Source: Lachnospiraceae bacterium (GTDB taxonomy: Bacteria > Bacillota > Clostridia > Lachnospirales > Lachnospiraceae). Taken from it: DNA of 44,699 bases. The notes beneath the pieces were generated by a model, which saw only the letters and a list, made by a program, of their open reading frames with translations, was not told the origin of the DNA and ran no database searches. This document shows positions 28,543-37,600 of the stretch, piece after piece; the stretch's first letter is position 1; every line of letters begins with the position of its first letter. The translations under genes and the position numbers were made by a program. The stretch covers positions 1 through 44,699 of the forward strand of contig JAEEJA010000042.1 in NCBI GenBank assembly GCA_016281605.1, written 5' to 3'.

Positions 28543-28698
28543 CGGGTCTGCTTTAGCAGACATTTACCTATCCGAATCCGTGCGCATCCTCGCGGAGCTT
28601 TTTAACTCAGTCGGAGCTTGAACCCCGACTGAGTATAATTTGTCAATACCCCCACCTACGATCTAGCTTTGAGGTGGGGGATTTCTCCGACTGAGTTA
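28537..28698. mobile_element. Cluster of nested palindromes, possible IS200/IS605-type end or MITE remnant
   Basis: The gap between the 590- and 1779-residue genes holds no reading frame but four perfect stems. These are CGGATTCGG/CCGAATCCG (28537-28545, 28572-28580) enclosing GTCTGC/GCAGAC; ACTCAGTCGG/CCGACTGAGT (28605-28614, 28625-28634); CCCCCACCT/AGGTGGGGG (28649-28657, 28672-28680); and an outer 13-base pair 28603-28615/28686-28698 that competes with the second. Hairpins of the CCCCCACC type followed by a second stem are typical of IS200/IS605-family ends; no transposase or TnpB gene is present. The mobile-element assignment is therefore tentative. Confidence 0.45.
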
Positions 28699-28700
28699 AA

Positions 28701-30473
28701 TTATCGCCCTAACGCATCTTTTTTATTGTTAAGTTCACGTTTTCTTTGTCTAATATTCTTTTCTTTTATGAGTTTCTTCGCTCTCTCTGCATTTGCCTGC
28801 ATCTCTTTTTCTTGTGTCCTTTGTCTTATCCTACTACCCAAGTACACATTCTGAGATTTTTTGATGTTTTCACCTGTAAGAGCTTGTCCCTCCTTAGTCA
28901 TCTTTACGCCCTTATCCACTATCTGCTTTGTCATAGGACTTTTATTAATATCATCTAACTCCTTTTGTCTGGGTACTATAGATTTATCCAGGCGCTTCAT
29001 GCATTTATCCAGGCTTTCTCCGGGCTTTATAGCGAGGTCTCCTGCATTTTTCAGTGACTCCATACGGTTAGCATAGTATAAGGTCTGAGATATATTATCT
29101 CTAAGCTTTTCTTTAAGCTCTGTACTTTTAGCTTGCGCTCCGGTTTCTGCAAGTATCGCTCTCTCATCCTCTAAGTCATGTACATTATCTATGCACTCAG
29201 TCTCTAACTCATTGATCTTTTGATTGATACGATTCTCAAACATATCCTTTCGCATCTTACTTACGCTTTCCTGGATGGTATCTACAGTTCTCCTTCTGTA
29301 TTCATCATAATCAGACTTCTTTTCTTTCTTCCTCTTACTTACCCTCGCCTCTTTTTCCTTCTCTTTCATATTCTGATAGGTTTTGGTAGCATTATAAACC
29401 TTAAGCGTAAGCTTATCATACTCTTCCATTTCTTCCGGAGTAAGACGGGTTCTTCCGTTTATAGTCTCCATAAATCTGTCAAGCTTCGACAAATCCTTCA
29501 TAATAGCTTTGAATTCTTTGGAAGCTGTCTTTAGCGGAGCTTTTGAATCAGCAAATGTATTGATTTTATGAACTTCTCTAGCCTGACTTGATATAAGACT
29601 CTCTTCTACAGCTTCTTCTTTATAATTGCTGTTTGTCTGTCTTACACCTTCAAGCGGCTCCGGTCTCCTTTTTTCAGGCTGTTTTTGCTCTGCAGCATCA
29701 GCACTTGCCTGTCCTTCTTTGGAATTAGCAAGATTCTTACTTTGATTTAAATTAGGAGAATCATTATTCATGCTTTTTTGTTGGTTCTGCCTTATAAGTT
29801 CTCCCATCATATTTTGCAGATTTTTCATCTCGTCCTTAAGACTGTTTACTTCTTTTTGAAGTTCTATCTCCCTACTTGTAGGCTGAGTTTCATCTTTAGC
29901 AGGCTCTTTTGTTTGCTTTTCTTTCGGCTCTTCAATATATATATCATCGCTTTTGATTCCGTTTTTTGCGTTATTAAAGATTTTGTTTATATCCGGTCTT
30001 TTATAACCTTCTTTATTAAGCTCATCTAACAGTGGATCATGAATTTCTTCTCTCTCCTCTTTAACCTCTTCATGTACAGCTTCAGTTTCGGAATAGAGTT
30101 CATTAAAAGTCTTTGATTTACTTAAATCCATGTTACTAACTTTGTCTATATCTTCCTGAATATTATTTATAATAACATCAAATTGAGCATTTAATTCATC
30201 GGATAAAGAATCTTTCTTAAAATACTTTTGATTTACCTCCAAAAGCATATCTTGAAATTCTTTTGCATATACTATGAATTCATTTTTTTCTTTCTCTTTC
30301 AGGGGCTCTTTGGTTTCATTAAATGCTTTCATTATACGACCATAGCCGTCGATGCTTTGTATTAAACTTTCATTCTCAACATATAATTTTTCATTCTGAT
30401 TCTTCATAAGTTTTTCAAGCTTATCAGTATCAGCTGTAAGAGAAGCATTATTATCATTTATACCGTATCCCAT
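28701..30473 (-). CDS. Coiled-coil protein sharing the N-terminal domain of the giant protease
   Basis: A 590-residue hydrophilic protein. The ATG at 30473 is preferred since GGAGG lies just upstream; an ATG four codons earlier overlaps that site. Both this protein and the 1779-residue one begin MGY and share the pattern N-x3-Y-x2-N-x2-L, YG, then PL-x11-AK over about 55 residues. Residues about 203-236 are a heptad coiled coil (ELQKEVNSLKDEMKNLQNMM). The C-terminal 300 residues are highly charged and helical and include KLDRFMETINGRTRLTPEEM and a Lys/Arg-rich end. No signal peptide. No known family recognised. The two may be secreted partners or a substrate and its adaptor. Confidence 0.75.
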   Translation of the reverse strand: MGYGINDNNASLTADTDKLEKLMKNQNEKLYVENESLIQSIDGYGRIMKAFNETKEPLKEKEKNEFIVYAKEFQDMLLEVNQKYFKKDSLSDELNAQFDVIINNIQEDIDKVSNMDLSKSKTFNELYSETEAVHEEVKEEREEIHDPLLDELNKEGYKRPDINKIFNNAKNGIKSDDIYIEEPKEKQTKEPAKDETQPTSREIELQKEVNSLKDEMKNLQNMMGELIRQNQQKSMNNDSPNLNQSKNLANSKEGQASADAAEQKQPEKRRPEPLEGVRQTNSNYKEEAVEESLISSQAREVHKINTFADSKAPLKTASKEFKAIMKDLSKLDRFMETINGRTRLTPEEMEEYDKLTLKVYNATKTYQNMKEKEKEARVSKRKKEKKSDYDEYRRRTVDTIQESVSKMRKDMFENRINQKINELETECIDNVHDLEDERAILAETGAQAKSTELKEKLRDNISQTLYYANRMESLKNAGDLAIKPGESLDKCMKRLDKSIVPRQKELDDINKSPMTKQIVDKGVKMTKEGQALTGENIKKSQNVYLGSRIRQRTQEKEMQANAERAKKLIKEKNIRQRKRELNNKKDALGR

Positions 30474-30519
30474 AGGTACCTCCATTCTAAAGAACGAATT
30501 ATGGTAAGGCGTACTTACC

Positions 30520-32460
30520 TTATATGGTAAAGCTTAACATCGTCATATCGTCAAACTGTGGTTCTTTTTCACAAAATGTTTCAACATCTATCTTTATATT
30601 TTTTATAAGCTCTTCATCAGAAACTGTTTTATTCTGATTTAATATTTCAAGCATTCTGTCTGTTCCGTATCTTTCACTGTCTGATCTTTTTGCTTCAACA
30701 AGTCCATCTGTATAAAGGAAAATCCTATCTCCCTTTTCCAGGAAAAACTCTGTTTCAGGGAAAGGCATACCCGGAAGAAATCCAACAGGTGAGCCATGTG
30801 CACCCTTTTCTATAATATAATCTCCTCCAGCCTTTGAAATTGCCGGATAATCATGACCAGCATTACATGCTCTTACATGCCCTGTTTCAAGATTTACTAT
30901 ACCAATCCAAACTGTAACAAACATACCCATATCATTTTGCTTGGATATTTCATTATCAACAAAAGAAATAATCTCTCCGGGTGAGCCACCCAGATTAGTT
31001 CTTGTTTTTATCATAATTTTTGAAGCCGCCATAAAAAGCGCAGCGCCAACTCCCTTATCTGATACATCTGCCATAATTAAAGCAAGGTGCTTATCATCTA
31101 TCATAAAGAAGTCATAGAAATCCCCTCCCACTTCTTTAGCAGGAGTCATGCTGGCAAATAATCCTATATCATAATTATCCGATACATGATAAATATTCTT
31201 CGGAAGCATACTTCTCTGAATATTATTTGCTACATCAAGCTCAGTTCCGACTCTCAGATTTTCCTTGGTAGCATGAGTCAGATTTAAGATATATATAAGT
31301 GTATTATCCTCCATCTTTTCTATAGATTCCGACAAAATACTTATTTCTTTTACGAAACTAATATCTTTTCCGATTTTTTCTATTCCAACAGTAGTTTCAT
31401 TTGCAAATCTTTCTGTTTCATCCTGCAAAACAATTAATGGTTTTACTACATTTCTTCTTATAAAAATCGATAAACAGAATATTCCAAAAAGGATTATAAT
31501 CAATGTTATAATTCCAACCTGTATAAAATACTGCTTTAAACCGTTTGTAAGACGACTCATACGAGTTTCCACACTTAATAATCCCAGTATATCTCCATCT
31601 TCCCCCTTCAGTGGTACAATGGTTGTCATATGCCTTTTATAATTATCCTCCATAGCAAATTCCATTATAGTTTCTTTACTGCTCCACTTTTTCATTAATT
31701 TCTTATAAGCTTGCTCATATGCTTTATTTTCGATTTTATATTCTTTTCCAAATTCGAGACTTTTCCGATTATATGAAGAATTATAAACATTAAATAATGA
31801 TGTAAAGGATTTATAATCATCGGATACAACTCTTATATTAACACTGTATAAATCTAAATTATCACAATTCTTCTTTAATTCTTCAGTAACAGCTTTCTTA
31901 TAATTTGATACAAAAGCTCTATAATCTTTTTCTTTATTTATTCCCATCATATCATATAATTTTTTATTGCTGGTTGGATTATCTATATTAAGTAAAAAAA
32001 CCAAATCAGTATTAAAATTATCTTCAATATCCGAAGCGTCTTTAAATCCCTGTTCAGCATAGCTATCATACAGTTCTTTTGCAAAATTTGAGTAACCGGT
32101 AATAACTATCAATGTTGAAGATAATATCAAAATAAGAATCATACCTATAATCAAAACAGGATATATACTTACTTTAATTCTGTTTTGTTCCTTATACTTA
32201 GGCTTTTTCTTTTTATCCTTTTTTTCTTTTGATTTGCTCTTCTTTATTTTTTCATCTTTTATTTCTTTTTTGTCTTCTTCTTTATTTTTTTCTGATGTTT
32301 CTGATTTGATTGTGCTTTTAGAAGCCTGATTTACAGAAACACTTTCGGTGTTAATTTCGATTATATTTTCACTAAAATTTATGCTCTCACTGTTGTCTTC
32401 TTCGATTATCTCTTCACTTATATTTATATTCCCTATTTTACTCTCTTTTATGATAATCAC
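30520..32460 (-). CDS. Membrane-bound SpoIIE/RsbU-type PP2C phosphatase
   Basis: A 646-residue sensor phosphatase. A long, Lys/Glu-rich cytoplasmic leader (1-95) contains SINFSE at 26-31, a motif that recurs in the VirB4-like tail. Membrane segments lie at about 101-121 and 312-334 and bracket an extracytoplasmic sensor of about 190 residues. A HAMP-like region (335-390) joins it to the SpoIIE domain (405-646), with metal-binding motifs GGDFYD (445), ADVSDKG (464), YTDG and FDDMT (637). It should dephosphorylate the RsbV-like STAS protein in response to an outside signal. Its start is unusual: GTG at 32460 overlaps the purine tract AGAAGG, and the codon at normal spacing would be ATA. It follows the RsbW-like gene by 45 bases. 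Confidence 0.9.
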   Translation of the reverse strand: MIIIKESKIGNINISEEIIEEDNSESINFSENIIEINTESVSVNQASKSTIKSETSEKNKEEDKKEIKDEKIKKSKSKEKKDKKKKPKYKEQNRIKVSIYPVLIIGMILILILSSTLIVITGYSNFAKELYDSYAEQGFKDASDIEDNFNTDLVFLLNIDNPTSNKKLYDMMGINKEKDYRAFVSNYKKAVTEELKKNCDNLDLYSVNIRVVSDDYKSFTSLFNVYNSSYNRKSLEFGKEYKIENKAYEQAYKKLMKKWSSKETIMEFAMEDNYKRHMTTIVPLKGEDGDILGLLSVETRMSRLTNGLKQYFIQVGIITLIIILFGIFCLSIFIRRNVVKPLIVLQDETERFANETTVGIEKIGKDISFVKEISILSESIEKMEDNTLIYILNLTHATKENLRVGTELDVANNIQRSMLPKNIYHVSDNYDIGLFASMTPAKEVGGDFYDFFMIDDKHLALIMADVSDKGVGAALFMAASKIMIKTRTNLGGSPGEIISFVDNEISKQNDMGMFVTVWIGIVNLETGHVRACNAGHDYPAISKAGGDYIIEKGAHGSPVGFLPGMPFPETEFFLEKGDRIFLYTDGLVEAKRSDSERYGTDRMLEILNQNKTVSDEELIKNIKIDVETFCEKEPQFDDMTMLSFTI

Positions 32461-32505
32461 CTTCTCTTTATTAAATCACATTTATATGTAAATACTTATA
32501 TGTCT

Positions 32506-32922
32506 TTAGAATAATTTTTTACTGAATGATAGTATGTTACAATCATTTTCGTATTTATAATATAACTGATCTACGCTCTTCTTCACTATGTGTATACCAT
32601 ATCCTCCCACCCTTTGTTTAAAGGCATCTAAAGAAAGGTCTACTTCCTCTCTTTGAAGTGGATTATACTTTTTTCCACTATCCTTAAAACTCATGGTGAA
32701 AACCTTTGGAGAATCTGTAACAGTTACTTCCATTGTGCAATCGCCTACCTCATCTTCATAAGCATATGAGATGATATTAACAAATATTTCTTCAACCACA
32801 AGTCTGATTTTCAGTATCATATTTTTATCGCATCCACTCTCTGTCAGAATATCCTTTACAAAAGGAATAACCACATCTATAGAGTCAAGATCCGCACTTA
32901 CTTTCAGTGTTTTACTTATCAT
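32506..32922 (-). CDS. RsbW-like serine kinase / anti-sigma factor homologue
   Basis: A 138-residue GHKL ATPase. The N box is RLVVEEIFVNIISYAY; the G1 motif is the divergent FKDSGKKYNP; the G2 loop is VGGYGIHIVKK. The length and motifs fit the HATPase_c_2 kinases RsbW/SpoIIAB/BtrW, which phosphorylate a STAS antagonist and hold a target protein when the antagonist is phosphorylated. No sigma factor gene is in the locus, so the target may not be a sigma factor. Its start codon overlaps the end of the upstream gene by 11 bases, giving translational coupling. Confidence 0.88.
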   Translation of the reverse strand: MISKTLKVSADLDSIDVVIPFVKDILTESGCDKNMILKIRLVVEEIFVNIISYAYEDEVGDCTMEVTVTDSPKVFTMSFKDSGKKYNPLQREEVDLSLDAFKQRVGGYGIHIVKKSVDQLYYKYENDCNILSFSKKLF

Positions 32923-33553
32923 CCTTATTCTCCAAACTGCTTTTTGGAACCCAGTTTTCTCCGTCCCAAACCTCTTCTTCCTTTTTTCTTATCTTAAGCT
33001 TTTCTTTTATATCTCCTGTTTTTTTATTTATATTTTCCTTACTTATACTTTTTTTAACTTTTTCACTTAAACTTTTTTCTTCTCCCTTTATTTTTACAAA
33101 ATTATCCGGTAAAAGTCTGTCAAATCTGTTCTTAGCTATTTTAATTGCTAAAGCAGCAGTTAAGCACCTGGCTGTGTATAAACTAAGACAAATCTTATCT
33201 GTCTCACCCTTATGAAAAACAATCAGCGCAGGGTAAAAAACGTATGTTTTCATAATATAAGCAATAGCGCTTTTATCATGATTAAGTATTACTCTTCTTC
33301 CTAAAGGACTTAAAGATTTCGCAGCTAGTGCAATTGCTTTTTTATAATTTAATCTTGTCTGATAATAATAATTCCTGCACTTCATACCGAAAAATCTTAC
33401 CCGGTCAGCTCCATCCGAGTAGCCTTGTGTAAGAAATATACTATTATCATCCCTTATAACAAGATATCCTCCGGGACCTTCCGTTAATTTCCCAAGCAAT
33501 ATTTTTTTCGCATCTACTGAAAGCTCATCTTTATTTTTCTTCTTTGAAGCCAA
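32912..33553 (-). CDS. Conserved-looking protein of unknown function
   Basis: About 213 residues. I choose the TTG at 33553, eight bases after AGAGGAG; the alternative GTG at 33562 overlaps that site. The N-terminal 155 residues look like a compact alpha/beta domain (GGYLVIRDDNSIFLTQGYSD, LIVFHKGETDKICLSLYTAR). The rest is a basic, helical tail ending VWDGENWVPKSSLENKDDK, where the W-x5-WVP stretch resembles a short binding motif. No signal peptide. No family recognised. It is tightly coupled to the RsbW-like gene, so it could be the partner controlled by the switch; this is inference only. Confidence 0.65.
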   Translation of the reverse strand: MASKKKNKDELSVDAKKILLGKLTEGPGGYLVIRDDNSIFLTQGYSDGADRVRFFGMKCRNYYYQTRLNYKKAIALAAKSLSPLGRRVILNHDKSAIAYIMKTYVFYPALIVFHKGETDKICLSLYTARCLTAALAIKIAKNRFDRLLPDNFVKIKGEEKSLSEKVKKSISKENINKKTGDIKEKLKIRKKEEEVWDGENWVPKSSLENKDDK

Positions 33554-33572
33554 TAAAATCACTCCTCTTTTA

Positions 33573-34490
33573 TTATGCCAAGCTTAAGCTGATCCTTCCA
33601 TCCTGACTTACGGTTGCTTTAACTAAAACCTCTGTTTTTTTCTTAGTATTCTTAAAAATAATTGTTTCTTCGGAAGTTTTATCACTGTCCGATTTTTCGG
33701 ACTCATTATCCTTATCCTTTTCTTTCTTTTTCTTCTTATCCTTCGACTCCTTCATGAGCTCCTTGTAGGATTTTTTTGCATTTTTTATATCAATATTATC
33801 ATAGTCACTTGTAAGCATAAAATCTACGTACTGGAGTCCTCGATTATCATTTCCCATACTATAAAAGCTTACATTATGATCATCCTTGTTATCATAGTTT
33901 ATTTCCCAATTATCAAAGCCGTTGAAAAATGTCACTCTGGAAATATTATCAGTATTCTCCGGATTATTTAGAATTATAAAAGGTGAATCAGTATCCTCTC
34001 CTCCGATTTCTCCGCCGTAATCTCTTATTACAACATCCTCTAGGCATGTAGCTTTGAGCTTTTTACTTTTCTCATTAACATATACCATAAACTTTATCTT
34101 CAGAGCATCGAAAGTGTAATCTTCGTACTCAACCTGTCTGATAATGGTTATTAATGTTGTACCTGTTTGTGTAGGAGAAAACTCAAACGTATTATTATCA
34201 TTTTTAATCTCAACACAATCAATACTTGATTTTATGTTCCATTTACCATCAGGTATATTATCGCTGTTTATGGTAAGCTTTATATTACCATCTTCTTCAA
34301 CGATAGAGGTTGGATAGTTTGACTGCTCAAACATTATCCCTTCCTGTTTTTCGAAAGTTGCACTTTCTTCAACACTCTTTTTGTTTTCCTTATTTTTTTC
34401 ATCCCCTGATTTTTTATCAGAAAGCAGAAGAATTGTAATCAATATCCCCAGTATTATGATGGCCAATATAATTATCAGCTTCTTTTTCAT
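33573..34490 (-). CDS. Membrane-anchored extracytoplasmic protein of unknown function
   Basis: A 305-residue protein with one N-terminal helix (residues 4-23: KLIIILAIIILGILITILLL), no lipobox, so probably an uncleaved anchor. After a Lys/Glu-rich stalk there are two likely beta-rich domains (about 60-145 and 150-240). Residues about 240-275 are an extreme Lys/Asp/Glu linker. The last strand (VLVKATVSQDGRISLSLA) closes the protein. A gene of this layout next to a VirB4-type ATPase could be an assembly factor comparable in place, not in sequence, to TcpC/VirB8. The start follows GAGG. It sits 10 bases ahead of the 213-residue gene. Confidence 0.65.
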   Translation of the reverse strand: MKKKLIIILAIIILGILITILLLSDKKSGDEKNKENKKSVEESATFEKQEGIMFEQSNYPTSIVEEDGNIKLTINSDNIPDGKWNIKSSIDCVEIKNDNNTFEFSPTQTGTTLITIIRQVEYEDYTFDALKIKFMVYVNEKSKKLKATCLEDVVIRDYGGEIGGEDTDSPFIILNNPENTDNISRVTFFNGFDNWEINYDNKDDHNVSFYSMGNDNRGLQYVDFMLTSDYDNIDIKNAKKSYKELMKESKDKKKKKEKDKDNESEKSDSDKTSEETIIFKNTKKKTEVLVKATVSQDGRISLSLA

Positions 34491-34524
34491 CTTATAATCC
34501 TCATTTTAAATAGCTTTATGTACA

Positions 34525-34550
34525 GGGCAGGAGAAAAATATCTCCTGCCC
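34525..34550 (-). other. Isolated perfect hairpin between two genes of the locus
   Basis: GGGCAGGAGA (34525-34534) and TCTCCTGCCC (34541-34550) with a six-base loop, in the 112-base gap after the 1715-residue gene. On neither strand is it followed by a T-run, so it is more likely an mRNA-stabilising or processing element than a terminator. Confidence 0.5.
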
Positions 34551-34602
34551 ATATCTTCATGTATTGACTCCTGACTTTAGTTTTCAGGTGTCTATGTACG
34601 CC

Positions 34603-37600
34603 CTACTGAAGTGTAGGTGTCGGACTCTGTGTAGGTGTTGGACTCTCTTTAGGCACAGTTGTAGGACTTTGTGTTGGCTCCGGTGTAGGAGTTGGAGTCT
34701 GGCTTTCAACAGAAACCATAATAACATCAACAATATCCGGTGCATCTACAGGCGAAATCTCAATCTTATAAATATCTACCGTACCTGATGTATTAGCAGG
34801 TGCTGTAAATGTAAAGTTTAAGTTTCCATCCTTTGTAAGTATGGACGGATCTGCATCATCCTGTGCTTCTCCTACCATTCTGTAAGCCTTTGCACTAAAT
34901 CCTTCAGAAGAATCTGTTACCACAACTACACCGTTAACTGTATCACCCGGTTGAACAAGTATCTGACTTAAATGATCCTTAACCTGTGTTCTTATTCCTC
35001 CGGTCTTTGTGTAGTAAACCATCTGCGTTACATTGTTAAGTCTCAGTGAACCTCCGCCGGTTGCTCCGTTAAACTCTTGATTTACTTCTCTTTCGATAAT
35101 CTTAGAGCCAAGGCCAAGCTCACCATAACCTATCTTACATACTACCTTAGATATACTCCAACTTGCATTTCTGCTCTTAAGATTCTTTTCGAGAACCTTT
35201 TCAGGATTCTTACTTCCTGTTATGCTGACTTCATTTGTTCCGGAAGCATCTACAGCAAGTATCTCTGTCGAAATCTCAGATACTATCTTACCGTTGTATG
35301 GAAGTATATCTATGGATATAAGTGTAAGATCCTTATTCATCTCAGGTAACATAAGCTTAACCGTAGCCTCTTTACCGGTTTCAAATTTCTTAACATCTCC
35401 CTGTATGTAAGGAGTAATATCCTCTTTAGTCTTAGTTACCTTTGCACCCTTATTGTTTCTGTAATTAAATATCATTCTTACCTGTGCATCGGTTCCGCTT
35501 TCAGACTCAGCTGTTGCTGCCGATGTAGTAAGTGTTAGTTCTACAGGTGTAACTGCACCCTCGCCAAACTCCTTCTTTGAAGTTCTGTCATGCTTTGTTT
35601 CAATTTCATTTAATGAAAATGAATCGGCAAATGAAGCATAGCTTCTTTGCGAGCGCTTTGTAACAGTAATTTCTCCTGTTTCAGGATCTTCCTCTTCTGC
35701 TTCAACTAAGTAATTTGCTCCGCAAGCACCATCCACATTAGCCTTTATCTTACCGTAGCCTGCTATAGAGTAACCTGTTATCTTATCGACACAAGGAATA
35801 TTATACTTAAATTCTGCAAATAATCCTTCACTTATGGATGTGTAACCCAAATCCGATAAGTAAACATATGGAGATCTGTACTCTTTTGCTCCGTTATCTA
35901 AGGTTGATGTGTAGTGGAAGGCAACTGCTACATCCTTCATCTCAGGCGTTAAAGTAGCTTCTTCAGTGCCCTCTCCAAACGATACTGCTATGGTCTGCTC
36001 TGTTTTTTCAAGTCTCGTAACACTTAAACCCGGCTCAGCTTCTAATGAAAGAATTGCAGAAGCTCCGTTAAAATCATATTGGTAGGTCGCTACTACTACA
36101 TCCTCTCTCACATGCTGTACAACTGCATACTCAAAGCCCATATTTGCATTGGTACACTGCAGCGCCAGAGATTGAGCATTTACAAAATCCTTAACCGTCA
36201 AACCCTTGACGTAGAAGTACGGATTGTCGGAGCCTTCTCTCATTATAGACATATTGTCTGCAGAAATCTGCATATACTGAGAGAATGGTATAGCATACTG
36301 TAATGCCATCTTTACTTTTCTCGTTGACATTTCGCTTACGCTGTCAGCACTAGGATATACATAAACATTTACTGTATCGTCTGTTGAGTCAGGCAGTCTC
36401 GAAACAGGTGTAGCCCATGAATCACTTTCCCACTTAATCTCATTTTTACCAAATGTTATTTTGGGAAGAACAAGTGGTGTACCTATAGGAAGTTCTGTTG
36501 ATATTACACCCTCATTTGTTTTTCCACAAAGCCACTTAAGCTTCATATTTCTATAATACTCTGAATTAAAGTTAAGCTGTACACTACCATCCTTTATTAC
36601 TTGATAAACATCGAATTTTCCGATGTTTAACTTGGCCGGATATCCATTTCTGCTGGCTGCTGTAAGTGTAATACTTTTAATAGACTTTAAATCTGATATA
36701 GCAGGAAGGACAAACCTGTCTGTATGATTAGGTCTGAACATCCAGTTCTCATCCGATACTGAATGAAGCTCCTCAGTATACATTTTCTCAGCTTCAGGAT
36801 CTGTTTCCCTTTCTCCTGATATTACGGATTTATTCATGTAAGCCGCTATTCTGCTGACTATATCAAATGATTTCTTTTCTATTTTATTTGTGCTACTACT
36901 TATATACTCTATCTCTCCTGACATGGAACCAACAAAATTCTTATAATTTCCATCCCATGGAAGTATTGTCATCTCACAAAGGATATTTACAGCCCTCTCC
37001 TTGTGAGTCACCTTGAAGGACTTAGAGATTTCGTTCTCTCCACGAGCAGTCTTTCCTCTCATGGTTGCACCTTCAATCTCATCATGATAATCTATATCGA
37101 GCCAACCCACCTGATCTATAAAGTAAACCATGCAGGCACCACCGTTGGTCTGCTCTGATACGGTAATATTATCGATATTTAGTTTGTCGAAAGGCTCTGA
37201 ACTGTCCGCTATATCTTCCGGTATTATACGAACAGATTTAAGATCACCATAATCTCTGTTAGTTGCTATAGTAAAGGTTTCTGTCTTTCCGGAGTGGAAA
37301 GCATCTCCTGATATTTGCTGATTAGCAAGTACATAGGCACTGTTACCATTCTTAAATATCAACTGGAAGTAGAAATAATTCTTAGAACCTGAATCTCCGT
37401 TTCCATCATCATAATCCGAATCTGAAGCAACCTTAACAGCTACATCGTATAGTTTTCTCTTTTTTAGAAACTGCCAATTATGAGATGTCTGCTCATATGA
37501 CATCTTGTATCTTACATCGTTATAGCTAGCCTCTTCTCCCTCTGATACCTTTCTATCTTCAAAAGAAAAGCTGAGAGTTTGGTTTGGCATAAAGAGCTGA

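Noticed and set aside
28649-28680. Rho-independent terminator within the export locus
   Set aside because: A strong GC stem, but no T-run follows it on the minus strand; it is part of the palindrome cluster.
34525-34550. Terminator splitting the export locus
   Set aside because: Perfect stem, but no T-run on either strand, so termination is not supported.
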